A stretch of DNA of 64,000 nucleotides, taken from Roseobacter sinensis (GTDB lineage: Bacteria; Pseudomonadota; Alphaproteobacteria; Rhodobacterales; Rhodobacteraceae). Position 1 is the stretch's first letter. Each line of letters opens with the position of its first letter. Made by a program: the position numbers and the translations under genes. The notes beneath the pieces were generated by a model. The model was not told the origin of the DNA. It worked only from the letters and a program-made list of their open reading frames with translations, and searched no databases. This document shows, in pieces, positions 51,782 through 60,521 of the stretch. The stretch lies in NCBI RefSeq assembly GCF_025755255.1, contig NZ_JALIEB010000013.1, positions 48,671 to 112,670 on the forward strand, read 5' to 3'.

Positions 51782-52254
51782 GAGCTATGACTGCCATCCT
51801 GGGGATTGGTGTCCTGGCGGCTCTCGGGGCGGCGGCTTATGTCTGGACCGGGTCTGCCGGTGATGTCCAAAGCGGTGTGATGCCGGAAAGCGTCGATCTC
51901 GTCGCCGGCAAGGCGCTTTATGCCGAGACCTGTGCCGCGTGCCATGGGGTCAATCTGGAAGGTCAGGACAGCTGGCGGAGTCCGGGCGAGGACGGTCGGC
52001 TGCCCGCACCACCCCATGATGAAACCGGTCACACCTGGCATCACGAAGACCAGGTTCTGTTTAACTACACGAGACTAGGAGGCCGCGAGATGATGGCGGC
52101 GCAAGGCATGGAGTTCGACAGCGGCATGCCCGGCTTCGGAGATCAACTCACCGATCAGGAAATCTGGAATGTCCTCGGGTACATTAAGTCAACCTGGCCC
52201 GAGGAAATTCAGGACATGCAAGCCGCGCGCACCAATGGCGTGCCGGTGAACTAG
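51778..52254 (+). CDS. cytochrome c, membrane-anchored
   Basis: This encodes 158 residues. The single helix (about 3-22) anchors it, and the haem motif is C52-A-A-C55-H56 in ETCAACHGVNLEGQDSW. The C-terminal DQLTDQEIWNVLGYIKS is the usual last helix of such proteins. It starts in the oxidase stop (ATGA). A homologue-like cytochrome lies at 48718, so the cluster has two. It could feed electrons from the multicopper oxidase to a terminal oxidase; this is inferred. Confidence 0.85.
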   Translation: MRAMTAILGIGVLAALGAAAYVWTGSAGDVQSGVMPESVDLVAGKALYAETCAACHGVNLEGQDSWRSPGEDGRLPAPPHDETGHTWHHEDQVLFNYTRLGGREMMAAQGMEFDSGMPGFGDQLTDQEIWNVLGYIKSTWPEEIQDMQAARTNGVPVN

Positions 52255-52264
52255 GAGAACGCTC

Positions 52265-52993
52265 ATGAAGATCGCAACGGCAATGGCATTGGTTGCCACT
52301 CTGGTTACCCCACTCGCGTCTCATGCTGACGCGCTCAGCGAAGACCGGGTCAAGGAATTGGTTCTGGAGGCCATCCGCGAAAACCCGGAAATCGTCCTCG
52401 AGGCGGTTCAGATCATTGAACAGCGTGAACAGGCGCGGCAGACGGCCGCAGCGGCGAGTGTCCTCTCCGAAAACCGCGATCTCCTCGAGAACGACCCGAA
52501 CGCGCCGGTTCTCGGAAATCCAGACGGCGACGTCACGGTCGTGGAGTTCTTCGATTACAACTGTCCCTATTGTCGTCGGGTGAAGCCGCATATCGAAGCG
52601 CTCTTGGACGAAGATCCCAATGTGAGGCTGGTCTATCGAGAGTGGCCGATCCTCGGAGACGGCTCTGTTTTTGCCGCGCGCGCCGCATTGGCCGCGCGAG
52701 AGCAGGGCAAATACGAGGAATTTCACTGGGCGTTGATGCGCATGCAAGGCCGGGCCGAGGAAGCATCCGTCATCCAGGTCGCGCAGGAAATTGGTTTGGA
52801 TATCGCGCAGCTGCGACGGGACATGCAGGCGCCTGAGATCGATGCCCATATCGCGGCGTCAATGGAGATGAGCCGTCAGCTCGGCTTCAATGGCACCCCG
52901 TCTTTCGTGATCGGAGATGCGCTGGTTCCGGGCGTCATCGAGGCAGATCAAATGATCCGTCTCACCCAAGAGGCGCGGGCTATGAAGAAATAA
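52265..52993 (+). CDS. ScsC/DsbA-like thiol oxidoreductase
   Basis: This encodes 242 residues. A signal peptide (1-21) is followed by a helical N-terminal extension (25-80, with VKELVLEAIRENPEIVLEAV) that in ScsC-type proteins drives oligomerisation, and then a thioredoxin fold with active site C100-P-Y-C103 and cis-proline loop GFNGTPSFVIG. It probably shuffles disulfides in periplasmic copper-damaged proteins. A short overlap of 14 bases with the convergent copper chaperone gene marks its 3' end. Confidence 0.88.
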   Translation: MKIATAMALVATLVTPLASHADALSEDRVKELVLEAIRENPEIVLEAVQIIEQREQARQTAAAASVLSENRDLLENDPNAPVLGNPDGDVTVVEFFDYNCPYCRRVKPHIEALLDEDPNVRLVYREWPILGDGSVFAARAALAAREQGKYEEFHWALMRMQGRAEEASVIQVAQEIGLDIAQLRRDMQAPEIDAHIAASMEMSRQLGFNGTPSFVIGDALVPGVIEADQMIRLTQEARAMKK

Positions 52994-53180
52994 GTTCAGC
53001 TGCGTATCCGGCAGTTTTGATCGCCTCGACGACAGCACTGATCGTGCACGACGTGTCCACATCGACCGTTCGCGAGTCTAGGTTCGCCCTAACGCTCGCT
53101 GAAGTGTCCAGGGCCGTGATCTCTTTGGTAATCGCTGCGGTACAATGGCCGCAGCTCATGCCCGGAACGTGAAGTCGCAT
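52980..53180 (-). CDS. copZ: CopZ-like heavy-metal chaperone
   Basis: This encodes 66 residues forming one HMA domain: the start MRLHVPGMSCGHCTAAI carries the metal-binding CxxC (C10 and C13), and the pattern TISAVVEAIKTAGYAAEL closes it. It would carry Cu(I) to the CopA ATPase encoded 0.5 kb away. The gene is convergent with the DsbA-like gene and overlaps its last 14 bases. Confidence 0.9.
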   Translation of the reverse strand: MRLHVPGMSCGHCTAAITKEITALDTSASVRANLDSRTVDVDTSCTISAVVEAIKTAGYAAELISS

Positions 53181-53233
53181 GGAGCACCCTTTCTTTCACC
53201 AGATGAGAGATGGGGCTTGCGGTTGGTAGAAGG

Positions 53234-53527
53234 TCAAGCGTCCATTGATGTCTGGACAGGGATTTTTGCCTCGCCGGGCGCGTCGCTGTTCGATGTCTTG
53301 CGATCTCCATGGCAGGATTCTCCCATGAAAAAGAACATCACGCCATGTGCGCCGAGGCAGAGTATGATCGGGGTTAGAACGCCGAAACTGTCCTGCAGGC
53401 CAGAAAGTGTGCCGCCGCGGGCAAAGAAGACAAGCAGTGGAAGCAGCATGACCGCGCAGCACACCCACATGCCGACGTGCATCATCTTTGAATTCTGCGG
53501 CTGCTTTTCTTGATCTGAACTATTCAT
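53234..53527 (-). CDS. DUF2933 membrane protein
   Basis: This encodes 97 residues. Two hydrophobic helices (about 18-37 and 48-70) are joined by a short loop, with motif MHVGMWVCCAVMLLPLLVFF as in DUF2933 proteins, small inner-membrane proteins often beside copper genes. A CHGD motif follows the second helix. The gene is divergent from copA with the MerR-type promoter between them. Function unknown. Confidence 0.75.
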   Translation of the reverse strand: MNSSDQEKQPQNSKMMHVGMWVCCAVMLLPLLVFFARGGTLSGLQDSFGVLTPIILCLGAHGVMFFFMGESCHGDRKTSNSDAPGEAKIPVQTSMDA

Positions 53528-53671
53528 TGTACACGCTCCGAAACTGGAAATAGCGCACCAATCGCTCGTGCGACAAGTTTACAAATCGATACATTTCAAT
53601 CGGAAAGAGGGGGTTAGAGAGACTGTAGGCTGATGCTGTGCCGGTTGAAAAAGAAATCTCCGATAAACCCC

Positions 53672-53702
53672 TTGAGCTTCCAGTGACTGGAAGCCCTATA
53701 TC
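53672..53702 (+). promoter_or_regulatory. CueR-type promoter of copA
   Basis: The -35 TTGAGC (53672) and -10 TATATC (53697) are separated by 19 bases, too long for normal sigma-70 promoters, and the spacer holds the dyad GCTTCCAG-TGA-CTGGAAGC (53676-53694). This is the pattern of MerR/CueR-activated promoters. A CueR-like gene follows copA. Confidence 0.8.
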
Positions 53703-53733
53703 TGCCTCGAGTACGAAATCGAGGTAGCAAGCC

Positions 53734-56244
53734 ATGACCGACACCAGCCATACAACGCTCAGCATCGAAGGCATGACCTGTGCATCCTGCGTGGGGCGTG
53801 TTGAAAAGGCCTTGGCGGGGCTCGACGGGGTTTCCGACGTCGCCGTCAACCTCGCGTCTGAGACGGCGCGCCTTTCGCTGGATGATCCGTCTCGGCTTAC
53901 CGACGCCACGCAGACGCTTGCCTCCTTGGGTTATCCCGCGCGAACATCCAAGGTCACCTTGAACATTGCGTCCATGTCCTGCGCATCCTGCGTCGGACGG
54001 GTGGACAAGGCACTGGCGGACGTGCCCGGAGTGCTTTCCGTCAGCGTGAACCTGGCGGCAGAAACGGCGACGGTCGAGTATCTCGAGGGTGCGGTGTCCT
54101 TGGGCGACTTGATGGCCGCATCAACGGCGATTGGTTACCCGGCTGACATTGCAGAGTCGCAGGCGAGCCAGTCTCGCGTCGCACTCAAGGCAGAAGAAGC
54201 CGACGGACTGCGCCGCAGCGTCCTTTTGGCAGCAATTCTAACGCTACCGGTCTTCATCCTAGAAATGGGCTCCCACCTTATTCCGGCATTTCATCACTTG
54301 GTGATGACGACGATTGGTCTCCAAGCGTCTTGGATCATCCAGTTCGTCCTCGCAACACTCGTCCTCTTCGGGCCGGGACGCCATTTCTACACCAAGGGGT
54401 TTCACGCGCTTTTCAAGGGCGCCCCGGACATGAACAGCCTCGTCGCCGTCGGCACCGGCGCGGCCTGGGGATATTCGGTGGTCGCAACCTTTCTTCCCGG
54501 ACTTTTGCCAGAGGGTGTGCGCGCGGTCTATTTCGAGGCCGCTGCGGTCATCGTCGTCCTTATTCTGATTGGCCGGTGGCTCGAAGCACGCGCCAAGGGC
54601 CGCACCGGCGCTGCGATTCAGGCTCTGCTGGGCCTGCAGGTCCGCAACGCGCGCGTCGTCCGGGGTGGTGACACGGTAGAGGTCGATGTAGATGCACTCG
54701 CCGTCGGCGATGTGATCCTGGTCCGCCCGGGTGAGCGGATCCCTGTGGACGGCGAGGTTACCGAGGGATCGAGCAATGTGGATGAGAGCATGATTACCGG
54801 AGAGCCTGTGCCCGTGCAGAAGGCTGCAGGTGCGGCCGTAACGGGCGGGACCGTCAACGGCACTGGCAGCCTGACGTTCAAGGCCGCACGGGTCGGGTCG
54901 GATACCACGCTCGCACAGATCATCCGCATGGTCGAGGAGGCGCAAGGCGCCAAGCTGCCCATCCAGGGCCTTGTTGACCGCGTGACCCTGTGGTTCGTGC
55001 CTGCGGTCATGGTGCTGTCCGCGCTCACGGTGGTGGTCTGGTTGCTTGTCGGACCGGACCCGGCTTTGACCTTTGCGCTGGTGGCCGGCGTCTCGGTTCT
55101 GATCATCGCCTGTCCTTGCGCCATGGGCTTGGCCACACCCACGTCGATTATGGTGGGCACCGGGCGCGCCGCAGAGATGGGAGTCTTGTTTCGCAAGGGG
55201 GATGCGCTCCAGGCCTTGTCCGAAGTCGATGTCATCGCACTCGACAAGACGGGGACTGTCACCGAAGGCCAGCCGTCACTGACCGATCTGGTCACCGCCG
55301 ACGGTTTCGACCGAGACAAAGTGCTGAGCCTGATCGCCGCTGTGGAGGCCCAGTCTGAGCATCCCATCGCCGAAGCCATTGGCCGCGGCGCGCGGGCCGA
55401 AGGGATCGCCGTTCCGAATGCCACGGGCTTCCGGTCGATCACCGGTTACGGCGTCGCCGCGACTGTCGAAGGTCAGGAGGTGATGGTCGGCGCGGACCGT
55501 TATATGTCCCGCGAAGGGATCGAAATCGCCGCCTTGGTCGAAACGGAAGCCGAGCTGGCAGGGCGGGGCCGGACAGCGCTTTATGCGGCGATCGACGGCA
55601 AACTGGCCGCAGTGATCGCCGTGGCGGACCCCGTGAAACCCGCCAGCCAGGAAGCCATTGCAGCCCTGCACGCGCGCGGCTTCAAGGTTGCGATGATCAC
55701 CGGAGACAAACGCGAGACGGCGGAGGCCATCGCGCGCGAAACCGGAATCGACCACGTGATCGCGGGTGTCCTGCCGGATGGCAAGGTCGCAGCGCTCGAC
55801 GATCTGCGCGCGGGAGACCGAATGATTGCTTTCGTCGGCGACGGCATCAATGATGCACCGGCCCTGGCCCATGCGGATGTCGGCATCGCCATCGGCACCG
55901 GAACCGATGTCGCTATCGAATCCGCCGATGTGGTCTTGATGTCAGGCGATCTGCGCGGCGTGGTGAATGCGGTTGAGGTTTCCAGGCGCACCATGTCGAA
56001 CATTCGCCAGAACCTCGTCTGGGCCTTCGGGTACAATGTCGCGCTGATCCCGGTCGCCGCCGGGGTTCTCTATCCGGCCTTTGGTTTGCTTCTTTCCCCG
56101 GTCTTCGCGGCGGGTGCTATGGCCCTGTCGTCGGTATCGGTTCTGACAAACGCCCTGCGTCTGCGCCGCATCGCGCCGGCCTTGCGTGAAGACAGAGACA
56201 TCACCGCACCACGGATCAGTGCACAGACCCAACCCGCGGAATAG
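53734..56244 (+). CDS. copA: CopA-type Cu(I) P1B-ATPase
   Basis: This encodes 836 residues. Two HMA domains carry MTCASC (C16, C19) and MSCASC (C83, C86). Eight membrane helices flank the motif [13 protein letters not shown] with C460-P-C462, which marks Cu(I)/Ag(I) exporters. Phosphorylation site is DKTGT (D504), with [18 protein letters not shown] and the TGES-type loop ITGEPVPVQ. It pumps cytoplasmic copper to the periplasm. The gene is the first of an operon with the CueR-like regulator. Confidence 0.95.
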   Translation: MTDTSHTTLSIEGMTCASCVGRVEKALAGLDGVSDVAVNLASETARLSLDDPSRLTDATQTLASLGYPARTSKVTLNIASMSCASCVGRVDKALADVPGVLSVSVNLAAETATVEYLEGAVSLGDLMAASTAIGYPADIAESQASQSRVALKAEEADGLRRSVLLAAILTLPVFILEMGSHLIPAFHHLVMTTIGLQASWIIQFVLATLVLFGPGRHFYTKGFHALFKGAPDMNSLVAVGTGAAWGYSVVATFLPGLLPEGVRAVYFEAAAVIVVLILIGRWLEARAKGRTGAAIQALLGLQVRNARVVRGGDTVEVDVDALAVGDVILVRPGERIPVDGEVTEGSSNVDESMITGEPVPVQKAAGAAVTGGTVNGTGSLTFKAARVGSDTTLAQIIRMVEEAQGAKLPIQGLVDRVTLWFVPAVMVLSALTVVVWLLVGPDPALTFALVAGVSVLIIACPCAMGLATPTSIMVGTGRAAEMGVLFRKGDALQALSEVDVIALDKTGTVTEGQPSLTDLVTADGFDRDKVLSLIAAVEAQSEHPIAEAIGRGARAEGIAVPNATGFRSITGYGVAATVEGQEVMVGADRYMSREGIEIAALVETEAELAGRGRTALYAAIDGKLAAVIAVADPVKPASQEAIAALHARGFKVAMITGDKRETAEAIARETGIDHVIAGVLPDGKVAALDDLRAGDRMIAFVGDGINDAPALAHADVGIAIGTGTDVAIESADVVLMSGDLRGVVNAVEVSRRTMSNIRQNLVWAFGYNVALIPVAAGVLYPAFGLLLSPVFAAGAMALSSVSVLTNALRLRRIAPALREDRDITAPRISAQTQPAE

Positions 56245-56256
56245 GAGGATCGTGTC

Positions 56257-56682
56257 GTGAACATTGGAGAAGTTGCAGAGCGGTCAGGGATCCCACCCAA
56301 AACCATCCGCTACTATGAGGATATCGGCCTGGTCAGGCCGCAGCGCAGCGGCAACGGATACCGCACGTTCCGCGAGACCGATCTGCACAAACTTGCATTC
56401 CTGGGTCGCGCGCGCGCTCTCGGGTTTTCGATTGAAGGTTGCCGTAATCTCTTGAGCCTTTACGAAGATGAAACGCGGGAAAGCGCCCAGGTGAAGGCCA
56501 TCGCTGAAGAGCATCTGAGCGCAATCGACGACAAGATCGCGCAGCTTCAAGCGATGCGCGAGACCTTGTCGCATCTCGTCGAGGCCTGCCATGGCGACCA
56601 CCGACCGGATTGCCCGATCCTAAAGGATCTTTCTGGTGCGCTCGCTGGATGCAAACCAACGACCGGAAGAAGCGCGGATTAG
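56257..56682 (+). CDS. cueR: CueR-like MerR regulator
   Basis: This encodes 141 residues with a GTG start preceded by GGAGG. The HTH (MNIGEVAERSGIPPKTIRYY) is of the MerR type, and the C-terminal metal loop has C111 and C119 (CHGDHRPDC, C-X7-C), the spacing of Cu(I)/Ag(I) sensors. It probably activates copA and at least two neighbouring promoters of the same form. It is the second gene of the copA operon. Confidence 0.9.
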   Translation: MNIGEVAERSGIPPKTIRYYEDIGLVRPQRSGNGYRTFRETDLHKLAFLGRARALGFSIEGCRNLLSLYEDETRESAQVKAIAEEHLSAIDDKIAQLQAMRETLSHLVEACHGDHRPDCPILKDLSGALAGCKPTTGRSAD

Positions 56683-56723
56683 CGCAACGTTTTCCAAATT
56701 CCTCTTTTCGTTGGCGAAATCCC

Positions 56724-56754
56724 TTGGAACCATCCAGTGCTGGAAGGTTGTTCG
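56724..56754 (+). promoter_or_regulatory. MerR-type promoter of the persulfide-dioxygenase operon
   Basis: A dyad ACCATCCAG-TG-CTGGAAGGT (56729-56748, one mismatch) lies between TTGGAA (-35) and a weak -10 TGTTCG at 19-base distance. It resembles the copA operator. The start of the MBL-fold gene is 34 bases downstream. Confidence 0.65.
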
Positions 56755-56787
56755 GTTGATAAGTGCGAAAAAGACAGGAGGGAACAC

Positions 56788-57687
56788 ATGTCGGTCGGAC
56801 AAGAATTCACCAGCCATTCTAGCAGCGGTGGGCCGCTGATTCACTGTCTGTACGAACCCGATACCGGGTCGTGGCAATACATCTGTGCGGATCCCGCCAC
56901 TGGAAAGTGCGCAATCATTGATCCGGTGCTGGATTTCGATCCCGCCCATGCCCGCACGTCAACCGAGTCTGCGGAAAAGCTTTTGGGGATCGTGAAGCAG
57001 CACGGCTACGACGTGCAATGGATCCTCGACACACATCCGCATGCCGACCACCTGACCGCCGGACGGTGGCTGGCGGACTGCACCGGTGCGCCGCATGTCA
57101 TAGGAGAAAAGGTCACCGAGATCGCGAAGCTTTGGCGGGACTATTATCATCTGCCTGACGCTTTTCCGGTGGCAGATGATTTCGACCGTCTGCTTCCCGA
57201 GGGCATCGATTTCTCCATCGGTGAACTTGGTGTCAAAGTCCTGCTTTCGGCAGGACACACGCTCGGCTCTGTCAGCTATGTCGTTGGCGATGCGGCGTTC
57301 GTACATGACACGTTAATGCATGTCGATGTGGGGACCGCGCGCGCAGACTTTCCGGGTGGCAGCACCGGGGAGCTTTGGAACTCGATACAGGAAATTCTGT
57401 CGTTGCCAGAAAACACCCGTCTTTTTATCGGTCACGACTACGGGACCGATAAACGCGAGAGACCGGCCTGCGAGGCAACTGTCGCCCAACACCGGGCCGA
57501 CAATCCGCACGTCGGCGGCAATCAGTCGAAAGAGGCGTTCATCAAACTTCGGGAAGAGCGCGACGCGACGCTGGGGCTACCTGATCGCATGCTCTTTGCC
57601 TTGCAAGTCAACCTGCGTGGTGGGCGTCTTCCACCAGCGGAGGCCGACGGTAATTCCTATTTCAAGATACCTGCAAACAAATTCTGA
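56788..57687 (+). CDS. MBL-fold persulfide dioxygenase-like protein
   Basis: This encodes 299 residues from the ATG at 56788 with GGAGGGAACAC upstream. Metal ligands: H83, H85, D87 and H88 in THPHADHLTA, H in SAGHTLGS, D in DTLMHVDVGTARADFPGG, and the final GHDYG. The pattern is that of ETHE1/Blh persulfide dioxygenases, which oxidise glutathione persulfide. The following gene is a rhodanese, the usual partner. In this location it would detoxify reactive sulfur while copper stress is handled. Confidence 0.85.
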   Translation: MSVGQEFTSHSSSGGPLIHCLYEPDTGSWQYICADPATGKCAIIDPVLDFDPAHARTSTESAEKLLGIVKQHGYDVQWILDTHPHADHLTAGRWLADCTGAPHVIGEKVTEIAKLWRDYYHLPDAFPVADDFDRLLPEGIDFSIGELGVKVLLSAGHTLGSVSYVVGDAAFVHDTLMHVDVGTARADFPGGSTGELWNSIQEILSLPENTRLFIGHDYGTDKRERPACEATVAQHRADNPHVGGNQSKEAFIKLREERDATLGLPDRMLFALQVNLRGGRLPPAEADGNSYFKIPANKF

Positions 57688-57696
57688 GGTGAGGCA

Positions 57697-58077
57697 ATGA
57701 AGAAAGAAATGGTTGATGGTGGTGCCCTCGAAACCTGGACGCCGGAAGAGGTTGAAGCAGCCTTGCGCAAGGGTGAGATCGTCCTCGTGGATGTCCGCAC
57801 GCCAGCCGAATATGCATTTGAGCACGTCGAGGGCGCCTTGCTTCTGCCCATGGCGTTTTTCGATCCGCGATTCTTGCCAGAAGACAACGAAAAGCGACTT
57901 ATTCTGATGTGCGGGTCGTCGGCGCGATCGGAAAAGATGGCGCGAAAAACGCTACAATCCGGCGCGAAACGGATCGCCCATCTGGAAGGAGGATTTGGCG
58001 CGTGGAAAGACGCAAAGCTGGATTATGTCACGACGGATATGGCCAGTGGTGCGCCTGTACGGAAATCAGTCAAATAG
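57697..58077 (+). CDS. rhodanese-like sulfurtransferase
   Basis: This encodes 126 residues forming one rhodanese domain: IVLVDVRTPAEYAFEHVEGA, the active-site loop C72-G-S-S-A-R-S and GGFGAWKDAKL. No signal peptide is seen, so it is cytoplasmic. It follows the dioxygenase by nine bases and is probably cotranscribed; together they would metabolise sulfane sulfur. Nothing suggests loss of function. Confidence 0.85.
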   Translation: MKKEMVDGGALETWTPEEVEAALRKGEIVLVDVRTPAEYAFEHVEGALLLPMAFFDPRFLPEDNEKRLILMCGSSARSEKMARKTLQSGAKRIAHLEGGFGAWKDAKLDYVTTDMASGAPVRKSVK

Positions 58078-58190
58078 CACAGGCTAGGGTACGGTGACGG
58101 ATCACGGATTGATCGCTGTCCCTGATCACTATCCTGTTCTTCTCGCACGTCAGAGACGGCCGCGCAAAGCAACCGAACAGAGATCAACAA

Positions 58191-58628
58191 ATGCTTCAGT
58201 CAATGCTTCTTGCGGCGCTTCTCATCCTTGCGTGCACAGCAATTCATTACGGCGCTCTTCGTTTTGCGACGCGGATTGTTGATCCGGCAGCGCACCCCAG
58301 AAGATGTTTATTCATCTCTGTCTCGTTGATCACCGCAGCGCACATCATAGAGGCGGCCATCTACGCCTCGGCCTTTTGGGTTGCTGTGCACCAGATTGAC
58401 ATTGGCTCTTTGCAATTGGCGCAGGATCCCACAGCGAACTTGTACCCCATGGATTATTTTTATTTCGCGCTTGTGAACCTCACCACGCTTGGCCGGGGTG
58501 ATCTGCAACCATCAGGTCATTTGCGGTTCCTGACTGGTATCAGCGCGTTTCATGGCTTTCTGCTTATCACTGCGTCGGGTGGCTATTTGTTGCAGGTGAT
58601 GTCTGGAAAGAACCCTTTTCGAAAATAA
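58191..58628 (+). CDS. ion-channel-like membrane protein with altered selectivity filter
   Basis: This encodes 145 residues. Three hydrophobic segments: about 4-26, 42-66, and a pore-like region followed by a helix at 112-135. The motif FALVNLTTLGRGDLQPSGH (about 92-110) aligns with the pore loop of two-transmembrane potassium channels (TTVGYGD) but has TLGRGD, with Arg for the first Tyr. The first helix is extra. It may conduct another ion, or be a non-conducting sensor. Neighbours: rhodanese upstream, DUF305 operon downstream. Confidence 0.6.
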   Translation: MLQSMLLAALLILACTAIHYGALRFATRIVDPAAHPRRCLFISVSLITAAHIIEAAIYASAFWVAVHQIDIGSLQLAQDPTANLYPMDYFYFALVNLTTLGRGDLQPSGHLRFLTGISAFHGFLLITASGGYLLQVMSGKNPFRK

Positions 58629-58638
58629 ATTTGAACCG

Positions 58639-58669
58639 TTGGGAACCCTCCAGCGCTGGAGCCTAGTTT
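58639..58669 (+). promoter_or_regulatory. MerR-type promoter of the DUF305 operon
   Basis: TTGGGA and TAGTTT are separated by 19 bases, and the dyad CTCCAG-CG-CTGGAG (58648-58661) lies in the spacer. The DUF305-type gene starts 25 bases further on. It resembles the copA operator in length and place. Confidence 0.65.
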
Positions 58670-58693
58670 TGGATGAAAGCGAAAGGAACTCCT

Positions 58694-59629
58694 ATGTCAG
58701 ATTCAACATATCAAAATCACTCGAGAGTTGAGGGTGAAGAAAGCAATAAGGCGCACAGCAAGTCATCGTATGGCCGCTTTCTCGCAATGGTTGGTACGTC
58801 AACCGCCATCATGTTCGGGTTGATGTACCTCAACTCCTACTCACTTGAGCACATCTATTGGAGCGAGACACGTTTCTACATGACGTTCGTCATGGGCGCG
58901 ACGATGGCAGTCGTGATGCTTCTTTTCATGTGGGGCATGTACAAAAACATGGCGGCCAATGTTGCCATCCTTGCGGGCTCTGCAGTGATGTTCGCTGGCG
59001 CGCTCTGGCTTGTGCGCAGCCAAGAGACCGTCCAGGACGAAAGCTGGATGAGTGCTATGATCCCCCACCATTCGATCGCCATCATGACAAGTGAGAGAGC
59101 CGAAATCACCGACCCACGTGTCAAAGTCCTCGCTGAAGAAATTGTCGTGGCTCAAGATCGGGAAATCGCGGAGATGCGCTTCTTGCTGGCTGACATCGCG
59201 GCCAATGGTGAAGCCAGGTCAGATTGGCCGCTTGGTAAGTCAGAAGGTCCTGCGCCGTTGGAGAGCTTGACGCAAGCGATTTCGACCCCGGTCATTGCAG
59301 GCATTCGTCCCGCTCCGCTCTCGGCCGAAGAGATTGACCGTGGCCTGAAAGCCCAACCGGTTTGCACTTTTGTTCGCGCGGTCAATGCTGATCCGATTTT
59401 GGCGACAGATGGCAACGGACAGGCCATTGCAAAGGTATCTGGCGCGTTGGTGACGTTCAGCGCGCAGGGTAGTGTCGCGTCAGGTGGTGTGCTGGCAGCC
59501 GACGGTGGCCAAGTGACATTGACGCCAAGCGACGCCGATGATGGTGAAGTCTCAAGCCTTCTCTTCGAGCTGACGGGTGAAACGCCTCTAGCAGTCGGCT
59601 TTATGGGATATTGGACCTGCAGCAGCTGA
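58694..59629 (+). CDS. membrane-anchored DUF305 protein with extra C-terminal domain
   Basis: This encodes 311 residues from the ATG at 58694 (AAAGGAACTCCT upstream). Three helices (about 30-115) precede a DUF305 domain: SWMSAMIPHHSIAIMTSERA and RVKVLAEEIVVAQDREIAEM, where paired His residues (PHH) are potential metal ligands. A C-terminal domain (from about 190) is unassigned, with Cys residues in CTFVRAV and the WTCSS end. DUF305 proteins are common in copper regions. This three-part arrangement is unusual. Confidence 0.8.
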   Translation: MSDSTYQNHSRVEGEESNKAHSKSSYGRFLAMVGTSTAIMFGLMYLNSYSLEHIYWSETRFYMTFVMGATMAVVMLLFMWGMYKNMAANVAILAGSAVMFAGALWLVRSQETVQDESWMSAMIPHHSIAIMTSERAEITDPRVKVLAEEIVVAQDREIAEMRFLLADIAANGEARSDWPLGKSEGPAPLESLTQAISTPVIAGIRPAPLSAEEIDRGLKAQPVCTFVRAVNADPILATDGNGQAIAKVSGALVTFSAQGSVASGGVLAADGGQVTLTPSDADDGEVSSLLFELTGETPLAVGFMGYWTCSS

Positions 59630-59645
59630 AGAATAGGAATTAGAC

Positions 59646-60413
59646 ATGCCAAAAGATAGCAATCAACCAACTCAAAAGGCCATTCTTTATCGGATGGTTA
59701 TGGAAGACCATTTGTGTCCCTACGGATTGAAATCAAAGGACCTTCTGGAGCGGGAAGGATACACGGTGGAGGACCATCACCTTACTTCCCGAGAAGAAAC
59801 TGATGCTTTCAAGGAAGAGTATTCGGTCGAGACCACACCGCAGACATTTATCGGTGGGGAGCGCATCGGCGGATACGACGCGTTACGTGAGCACTTCGGA
59901 TGGGAGGTCCGCGGCGATGATGAAACGTCCTACCAGCCCGTCATCGCAATTTTCTCTGTCGCTTTCTTGATGGCTTTGGGTCTTAGTTGGGCGTTTTATG
60001 GTTCGGTTTTCACCGTTCGCGCGTTCGAATGGTTCATCGCGATCTCAATGTGTTTCCTCGCCGTGCAGAAACTCCAGGATATCGAAGGATTTTCCACGAT
60101 GTTCCTGAACTACGATTTACTCGCGCAGCGTTGGGTACGGTACGGCTACGTCTATCCATTTGGGGAAGCCATCGCCGGCATTCTCATGGTAGCGGGGGCT
60201 CTTCTCTGGATCAGCGCGCCGATTGCACTCGTCATTGGGACCATCGGTGCGGTATCCGTGTTCAAAGCTGTCTACATCGACAAGAGGGAGTTGAAGTGTG
60301 CTTGCGTCGGTGGCGGCTCGAACGTCCCCCTTGGCTTTGTGTCGTTGACCGAGAACCTTATGATGATCTTTATGGGTCTCTGGATGCCAGCGCGGGCTCT
60401 TGGGTGGATTTAG
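59646..60413 (+). CDS. glutaredoxin-MauE/DoxX-type membrane fusion
   Basis: This encodes 255 residues. A glutaredoxin domain (11-85) has the active site C24-P-Y-G and the TTPQTFIGGERIGGYDAL follow-up. The rest is a membrane domain with four to five helices like MauE (LLWISAPIALVIGTIGAVSV; ELKCACVGGGSNVPLGFVSL), which carries two further cysteines. MauE-type proteins are needed for disulfides in periplasmic proteins. The fusion may move electrons across the inner membrane. It probably shares a transcript with the DUF305 gene. Confidence 0.8.
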   Translation: MPKDSNQPTQKAILYRMVMEDHLCPYGLKSKDLLEREGYTVEDHHLTSREETDAFKEEYSVETTPQTFIGGERIGGYDALREHFGWEVRGDDETSYQPVIAIFSVAFLMALGLSWAFYGSVFTVRAFEWFIAISMCFLAVQKLQDIEGFSTMFLNYDLLAQRWVRYGYVYPFGEAIAGILMVAGALLWISAPIALVIGTIGAVSVFKAVYIDKRELKCACVGGGSNVPLGFVSLTENLMMIFMGLWMPARALGWI

Positions 60414-60521
60414 GGCCGATGTCCAATGCTCGAAATCGGAACAGGCGCCAACGCGAAATGTATCAAATTGTAAGGCACTGTTCCCATTGACAGTTTCCCA
60501 TCCATTCGGCAGACGTATGGG

